39,426 nucleotides of DNA. Origin: DASRDS01 sp035569435 (GTDB taxonomy: Bacteria; Gemmatimonadota; Gemmatimonadetes; Gemmatimonadales; Gemmatimonadaceae). A model generated the notes under the pieces. It was given only the letters and a program-made list of their open reading frames with translations. It was not told the origin of the DNA and searched no databases. The DNA lies in the NCBI GenBank assembly GCA_035569435.1, contig DATMNB010000043.1:1-39426 (forward strand), read 5' to 3'. Both the position numbers and the translations under genes were made by a program. Below, in pieces: positions 34,509 to 39,426 of this stretch (position 1 is its first letter; the number at the start of each line of letters is the position of its first letter).

Positions 34509-35598
34509 GGCGGTCATTGACCGCCGAGCCTTTCTCGCGCGAGCGCTGGCCCTCGGCGGCACGGCGGCGCTGCTCGATGCCTGCCGTTCGCTCACCGACA
34601 CCAGGACGCCGGCGCAGGACGCGGCGGAGGCCGCCGAATCCCTGGGTCCGATGGAGAAGCATCTGGCGATCTACAACTGGTCGGACTACGTCCCGCCGGA
34701 GACGATCCCCGCGTTCGAGAAGGAGTTCGGCGTCAAGGTCACCTACGACGTGTACGAGAGCAACGAGGAAATGCTGGCCAAGCTCATCACCGGTGCCAGT
34801 GGCTACGACCTCGTGTTTCCGAGCAGCTACGCCGTCACGGTCCTCATCGCCACCGGACTGGCGGGCCCCATCCACCGGCAGTATCTGACCAATTGGGACA
34901 ACGTCGCGCCGCTCTTTCTGAATCCCGTCTTCGACCCCGGGAATGCCCACACGGTCCCATGGCAGTGGGGCGTGACCGGACTGGCGTTTCGCTCCGACCT
35001 GGTCCCGCGCCCCGATAGTTGGCGGGTCCTGATGGACGCGCGCTATCGCGGCAAGATGACGCAGATGGACGACGGCCGCGACGTGATCGGCTCCTGGCTC
35101 CGGTACCGCGGACACTCGCTCAACTCGCGGGACCCCCATGAGTTGGCGGCCGCCGAGTCGGACGCGATCACCGTCAAGAAAAACCTGAAGGCGTACATCT
35201 CGGCCCCGGTCAAAGGGCAGTTGATCTCGGGCGATGTCTGGATCGCGCAACTCTGGAACGGCGACGCCAGCCAGGCCAAGGTCGAGCAGCCGGCGATCGA
35301 TTATGTGGTGCCCAAGGAAGGCTGCACGATCTGGATGGACTCGGTCGTTATGCCCCGCAATGCGCGCCATAAACGGGCGGCGCACGAATTTATGAATTAC
35401 ATTCTGAGACCGGACGTGGGCGCCGCCATCTCGGATTTCACGGGGTACGGCACCCCCAACCAGGCGGCGATGTCGCGCATCGCGCATCCCGTGCCCTACC
35501 CCACCCCTGCCGAGTTGACACGGCTGGAGTTGCAGGTCGACCTCGGTCGCGATACGGCACTGTGGGACCAGATCTGGACGGAGATCAAGTCCGCTTGA
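34501..35598 (+). CDS. potD: spermidine/putrescine-binding lipoprotein with TAT-like signal (right operon)
   Basis: This 365-aa solute-binding protein of the PotD/PotF family is encoded last in its transporter operon. The signal reads DRRAFLARALALGG and then LLDAC, a twin-arginine-like motif followed by a lipobox, so it may be exported folded. The ligand pocket is canonical: IYNWSDYVPPE gives the W-S-D-Y run of E. coli PotF, LWNGD matches PotF's W-x-G-D, and VPKEGCTIWMDSVVMP carries the later acidic residue. This supports putrescine or a related diamine as ligand. It overlaps potC by 8 bp and is followed 43 bp later by the putrescine aminotransferase gene. Confidence 0.93.
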   Translation: MLEAVIDRRAFLARALALGGTAALLDACRSLTDTRTPAQDAAEAAESLGPMEKHLAIYNWSDYVPPETIPAFEKEFGVKVTYDVYESNEEMLAKLITGASGYDLVFPSSYAVTVLIATGLAGPIHRQYLTNWDNVAPLFLNPVFDPGNAHTVPWQWGVTGLAFRSDLVPRPDSWRVLMDARYRGKMTQMDDGRDVIGSWLRYRGHSLNSRDPHELAAAESDAITVKKNLKAYISAPVKGQLISGDVWIAQLWNGDASQAKVEQPAIDYVVPKEGCTIWMDSVVMPRNARHKRAAHEFMNYILRPDVGAAISDFTGYGTPNQAAMSRIAHPVPYPTPAELTRLELQVDLGRDTALWDQIWTEIKSA

Positions 35599-35641
35599 CC
35601 CGCTTCACCCACTGGAACCCCTCACAAGGAGCGCCGATTAA

Positions 35642-37021
35642 TTGCGTTTGCCGAACTCCGAGGTGCTACGGCACGCCGAGCACTACCTCCACCTGCTGTC
35701 GACCCCCGACCTGACGCTGGCGGAGACGCACGAGCTCATTCAGGAGACCGTGCTGAATTACGCGGAGTATTACAACCGCGGCTTCATTACGTATCGCAAG
35801 TCGGTGACCGAGGCGGGACAATTCGCCGCGCTGGAGTGGTCGGGGAGTGGGTCGATCCTCACCGATGCCCTCGGGCGCCAATATATCGATTGCCTGGGCG
35901 GCTATGGCATTTTCAGCGCCGGGATCAATCACCCGCGCATCGTGCAGGCCGTCACCGATCAGATCAAGCGCATGGCGCTCAACAGCCAGGAGCTGCTCGA
36001 GCCCTGGCGCGGTGCCCTGGCCAAACTTGTCGCCGAGATCACCCCGGGCGATCTCCAGAACTCGTTTTTTATTAACAACGGCACCGACGCCGTCGAAGGC
36101 GCCCTCAAGCTGGCGCGGCTATATACAAAAAAGACCACCTTCATTTCGGCACTCGCCGGATTCCACGGCAAATCGTTTGGCGCCCTCTCGCTCCTCGGCA
36201 AGGCCTCGTTCCGATCGCCCTTTCAGCACGGACTCCAGGACGTCCGATTCGTGCCCTATGGCGATGCCGATGCACTCGCCGAAGAGTTGAGGCGCGCCGA
36301 GGTGATCGGCCTAGGGGTCGCGGGGGTCGTGCTCGAGCCCGTGCAGGGCGAGGCCGGCGCCATCGTGCCGCCCGATGACTATTTCCCGCGTGTGCGCGAG
36401 ATCTGTGACCGGTATGGCGTGCTACTCATTGCCGACGAAGTGCAAACCGGGATGGGTCGCACGGGCAAGATGTGGGGCCTCGACCACTGGGGCGTCGTGC
36501 CCGACATCCTCTGCTTGGGCAAGTCGCTCGGCGGCGGCGTCATGCCCCTCTCGGCCTTCGTGTCGACGGCCAAGATCTGGGAAGTGATGATCCCCAACCC
36601 GATCATTCACTCGACGACGTTCGGCGGAAACCCCCTGGCCTGCGTCGCCGGCATCGCCGCGATCACCGTCACCCTCGACGAGGACCTCCCAGGCCAGGCC
36701 GCGACCCGGGGCGACTATCTCCTGCGAGAGCTGCACGCGCTGCGCGACCGCTATCCCGACGTGCTCGCCGACGCCACCGGCAAAGGCTTGCTCATCGGCA
36801 TGGAGTTCACCAGCCAGGAGATCGGCTGGAAGGTCGCCTCCGGCCTCTTCAAGCGCGGCGTCCTCGTCGCCGGCACCTACTCCAAGGCGCAGACCATTCG
36901 GCTTGAGCCCGCACTGAACACGCCAATGTCGTTGTTGGAGGACGTGGTCGGGCGTCTCGAGGACACGTTCAAGTCAGTCGCGACCAGCGCCGCCCCGTCC
37001 CCGGCACTTCACAACCACTAG
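35642..37021 (+). CDS. patA: putrescine aminotransferase, PatA type
   Basis: This class-III PLP aminotransferase moves an amino group from putrescine to 2-oxoglutarate, giving 4-aminobutanal. It is 459 aa, the same length as E. coli PatA, and matches it along its length: FITYRKSVTEAG, DCLGGYGIFSAG, SQELLEPWR, FINNGTDAVEGALKLAR, GFHGKSFGALSLLGKASFR, LEPVQGEAGAIVPP, and DEVQTGMGRTGKMWG. The PLP lysine is K294 in ILCLGKSLGGGVMP, and HSTTFGGNPLAC follows. The start is TTG at 35642 with AAGGAG 10 nt upstream. The gene lies behind potABCD, and its product feeds the dehydrogenase of the facing operon. Related diamines such as cadaverine may also be substrates. Confidence 0.93.
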   Translation: MRLPNSEVLRHAEHYLHLLSTPDLTLAETHELIQETVLNYAEYYNRGFITYRKSVTEAGQFAALEWSGSGSILTDALGRQYIDCLGGYGIFSAGINHPRIVQAVTDQIKRMALNSQELLEPWRGALAKLVAEITPGDLQNSFFINNGTDAVEGALKLARLYTKKTTFISALAGFHGKSFGALSLLGKASFRSPFQHGLQDVRFVPYGDADALAEELRRAEVIGLGVAGVVLEPVQGEAGAIVPPDDYFPRVREICDRYGVLLIADEVQTGMGRTGKMWGLDHWGVVPDILCLGKSLGGGVMPLSAFVSTAKIWEVMIPNPIIHSTTFGGNPLACVAGIAAITVTLDEDLPGQAATRGDYLLRELHALRDRYPDVLADATGKGLLIGMEFTSQEIGWKVASGLFKRGVLVAGTYSKAQTIRLEPALNTPMSLLEDVVGRLEDTFKSVATSAAPSPALHNH

Positions 37022-37056
37022 CCATCCGCCCTCGGCACCTCCCCGCCCTGGACGGC

Positions 37057-38157
37057 GTGCGCGGCACGGCCATTCTCCTGGTCGTGCTGCACCACGCCGC
37101 GCAGTTTTCGCCGACGTCCACCAACGTCCTCCCGCGCCTGTTGCACGACACGCTCCTGGCTGGGTGGATGGGCGTCGACGTGTTCTTTGTCCTTTCCGGA
37201 TTCCTGATCACCGGCATCCTCCTCGACGCGCGCGGCACAGGCCCGACGCCGCCGTCAGGCTATTTCCGGTCGTTCTACGCGCGACGGGCGCTGCGCATTT
37301 TTCCGTTGTACTACCTGTTCCTGGGCGGCGTCCTGCTCGTCCACCCGACCGTCGCGCCGCACGGCACGTGGTGGCTCTGGGTGTTCCTCACCAACGTGCT
37401 CGTGGCTCGCTACGGCTGGGATGCCGCGCCACCCGCCACGGCCCACCTGTGGTCCCTGGCCGTCGAGGAGCAATTCTACGCAGTCTGGCCCGCGCTCGTG
37501 GCCTGGCTCTCGCCGCGCGCGTTCCGCCTCGTCTGCCTCGCCCTCATCGTCGGCGCACCCATTCTGCGCGCGGTGCTCGTGGGCCGCGCCGGATACGCCC
37601 TGACGTTGCCCCGCGCCGATGCCCTCGCGCTCGGCGCCTCTGTCGCGCTCCTCGTGCGCGGCACCCGACAATCCCTGCCCACGGCCCGCGCCATCGCGGG
37701 CGTCGCGCTCGCTGGCGTCGTCATGCTCCTGCTGTCTGATCGCCTGGCCGACCAATACACCCGGTGGGCCCTCCTCGGCGGCTCCGAATGCGTGGCGGTG
37801 CTCACCGCCGCGTGCATCTATCTCGTCGTCGTCGACCAGCACGCGCTTGGGTGGCTGTCCAACCGTGTACTCACCTCGTTGGGCAAATACAGCTACGCGA
37901 TGTACCTGATCCACATCCCGATGCGTCGCCCCATCGTCACGTGGGTGACGGCACACGTGACCGGCACCCTGCCCATCTTGCTGGCCAACATCGCGGGCCT
38001 GCTCGCGTGCAGTTGGCTCGGCGCCTGGATCCTCTGGCGCGTCGTCGAGCGGCCCGCGCTGTCGCTCAGGCGGTTCGTGCCGATGCCGATACCAGGAGGT
38101 ACTTCGCCAACCACCCCTGCACTTCGCCCCACCACAGCCGCTGATTCTGCGGCTTGA
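37057..38157 (+). CDS. acyltransferase 3 family membrane protein
   Basis: This is an integral-membrane acyltransferase (acyltransferase-3/OafA-like family), which adds acetyl or other acyl groups to surface sugars. About ten helices are seen across 366 aa. Signatures are the start region RGTAILLVVLHH with the catalytic-type His, GWMGVDVFFVLSGFLITGILL, YARRALRIFPLYYL, and HLWSLAVEEQFYAVWP. GTG 37057 is the first standard start. However, the frame upstream reads HLPALDG, the conserved family N-terminus, without an ATG, GTG or TTG back to the stop at 36904. Translation may begin at a rare codon near 37024. It directly follows patA and overlaps the convergent S9 peptidase gene by 92 bp. Confidence 0.85.
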   Translation: MRGTAILLVVLHHAAQFSPTSTNVLPRLLHDTLLAGWMGVDVFFVLSGFLITGILLDARGTGPTPPSGYFRSFYARRALRIFPLYYLFLGGVLLVHPTVAPHGTWWLWVFLTNVLVARYGWDAAPPATAHLWSLAVEEQFYAVWPALVAWLSPRAFRLVCLALIVGAPILRAVLVGRAGYALTLPRADALALGASVALLVRGTRQSLPTARAIAGVALAGVVMLLLSDRLADQYTRWALLGGSECVAVLTAACIYLVVVDQHALGWLSNRVLTSLGKYSYAMYLIHIPMRRPIVTWVTAHVTGTLPILLANIAGLLACSWLGAWILWRVVERPALSLRRFVPMPIPGGTSPTTPALRPTTAADSAA

Positions 38158-39426
38158 GGATCCAGTGCCCCTCGTCGGGAAAGACGACGAGCCGGCTCGG
38201 CACGCCCTGGCGTTGCAGTGCTGTGAACATCGAGAGCCCCTCGGTATACGGCACTCGATAGTCGCGTTCGCCGTTCAGGACGAGCGTCGGCGTGTGGAAA
38301 TGGGACGCATAGAGATGCGGTGAGTAGACGCGATACTGCGTGGCCATCGCCGTCGAATCCCAGTATGGCCCGCCGTACTCCCACTCCGCGAACCAGAGCT
38401 CTTCGGTCGCGGCATCCATGTTCTCGAGGTTGAACGGCCCCGCGTGCGACACGAGCGCCTTGAACCGGTCGGTGTGGCCGGCGATCCAGTTGATCATGTA
38501 GCCGCCGTATGATCCGCCCGCCGCGCCGATCCGCGTTCGGTCGATCCATGGCTCCCGGACGATAGCCGCGTCGACCCCGTTCATGAGATCGATGTACGCC
38601 TTGTCGCCCCAATCCTTCGAGACCTGATCGACGAACTTCTGCCCATACCCGTAGGAGCCACGCGGGTTGATGGCGATGATCGCCATCCCCGGGGCAGCGA
38701 ACATCTGATAGTTCCACCGCGAATGCCACTGGTCGGCCCATTCGCCCTGGGGCCCGCCGTGCACCAGCAAGACCGCGGGATAGGTCTTCCCTGGCTGCCA
38801 CTGCGGCGGCTTGATGATGAACCCCTGCACGCTGTCGCCGCCCGCGCCGACGAACCAGAAATCCTCGGCGGGATACAGCTTGAGCCGCGACACCAACGCG
38901 TCGTTGACGTGGCTGACCTGCCGCTCGGCGATGACGCCGTGCGGCTCGAGCGTGCCGGTGAACACTTCGGCCGGCCGGTCCGCCGCGTCGCGCAGCCAGA
39001 CGAGCGTCGTGCCGTTGTGCGCCAAGACCGGCGACGCGTTGTTGTGATCCGACACCAGCAGCGTCGGCGCCCCACCCGTCACCGCCACGCTATAGAGCTT
39101 GCCTCGACCACGGTCGACAGTGCCAAGCACCAGCGTCGCGCCATCGGGCGTGAACGTGTAACTATCGGCGTTGCGATCCCAGTCCGGCAGCAGCTCTTTC
39201 GAGGACTTGGCGGCCCGATCATACAGCATGAGGCGCCACCGGTCAGCCTCGAACCCCGGACGCTGCTGGGCCTGATACGCGATATAGCGGCCATCGGGTG
39301 AGTACTCCGGCCCCTGATCGGCGGCGCGGTTGTCGGCGGTAATGACCGTGGGCGCGCCACCCGTGACCGGGACCGTGTAGAGATTGATATCCGTCGACCA
39401 GGCGTCGGCCCGCCCCTGGTCCTTTG
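38066..39426 (-). CDS. S9 family prolyl oligopeptidase/dipeptidyl peptidase, C-terminal part (5' end outside window)
   Basis: This serine peptidase belongs to the S9 (prolyl oligopeptidase/acylaminoacyl peptidase) family, cut by the right window edge; about 450 residues are visible. The first part is WD40/TolB-like propeller (PEYSPDGRYIAYQ, then SYTFTPDGATLVLG and a GGAPT repeat). The alpha/beta hydrolase domain follows with VLLVHGGPQGEWADQWHSRW. The nucleophile Ser is in GGSYGGYMINW, the Asp in LNGERDYRVPYTEG, and the His in PDEGHWILKP, so the triad is complete. An internal ATG at 39229 is not the start, since the frame and the propeller repeats continue upstream. A secreted or periplasmic form is common in the family but the signal is out of view. 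Confidence 0.92.
   Translation of the reverse strand, partial: KDQGRADAWSTDINLYTVPVTGGAPTVITADNRAADQGPEYSPDGRYIAYQAQQRPGFEADRWRLMLYDRAAKSSKELLPDWDRNADSYTFTPDGATLVLGTVDRGRGKLYSVAVTGGAPTLLVSDHNNASPVLAHNGTTLVWLRDAADRPAEVFTGTLEPHGVIAERQVSHVNDALVSRLKLYPAEDFWFVGAGGDSVQGFIIKPPQWQPGKTYPAVLLVHGGPQGEWADQWHSRWNYQMFAAPGMAIIAINPRGSYGYGQKFVDQVSKDWGDKAYIDLMNGVDAAIVREPWIDRTRIGAAGGSYGGYMINWIAGHTDRFKALVSHAGPFNLENMDAATEELWFAEWEYGGPYWDSTAMATQYRVYSPHLYASHFHTPTLVLNGERDYRVPYTEGLSMFTALQRQGVPSRLVVFPDEGHWILKPQNQRLWWGEVQGWLAKYLLVSASARTA

Overview
The window is GC-rich bacterial DNA with tightly packed genes, many of which overlap by ATGA or GTGA. A complete alternative complex III (ACIII) operon, a SusC/SusD pair, lipoprotein signals and mixed ATG/GTG/TTG starts point to a Gram-negative, respiring bacterium. 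Gemmatimonadota is my best guess for the lineage. It is an inference from gene content; no rRNA is present to confirm it.

Layout. 1-728: the C-terminal part of a tyrosine recombinase running up to the 3' end of a tRNA-Ala(TGC), the usual edge of an integrated element. 757-1230: thioredoxin with an N-terminal zinc ribbon. 1190-8978 (minus): actABCDEF, the quinol-oxidising ACIII, preceded by a perfect CRP/FNR-type palindrome. 9078-11158: a TrmJ-type RNA methyltransferase, divergent from a DedA protein and a Mn-type superoxide dismutase. 11248-14956 (minus): ABC ATPase, ABC-2 permease and arginine decarboxylase (speA) in one overlapping operon. 15060-19116: a CHASE3-type histidine kinase, a chemoreceptor and a DUF502 membrane protein. 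19113-23794 (minus): susD and susC, preceded by a long leader with a hairpin and three 11-bp-phased repeats.

24253-37021 is a polyamine region. Two complete spermidine/putrescine ABC transporters diverge from one 95-bp promoter gap. The left one (potD-A-B-C, minus) runs into an aminobutyraldehyde-type dehydrogenase and a DUF72 gene. The right one (potA-B-C-D, plus) runs into a putrescine aminotransferase of the PatA type. A GabD-type succinate-semialdehyde dehydrogenase converges on the left operon. Together they would import putrescine and carry it to GABA, and take succinate semialdehyde to succinate. Only the GABA transaminase step is not seen. SpeA, which starts polyamine synthesis from arginine, lies about 11 kb away and is coupled to an exporter-type ABC pair. 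The window ends with an acyltransferase-3 membrane enzyme and the C-terminal part of an S9 peptidase cut by the right edge.

The window looks largely like chromosomal metabolism, with a possible mobile-element boundary at the far left. The points most worth a second look are the divergent polyamine uptake/catabolism cluster, the speA-ABC exporter coupling, the palindrome before actA, and the susC leader.
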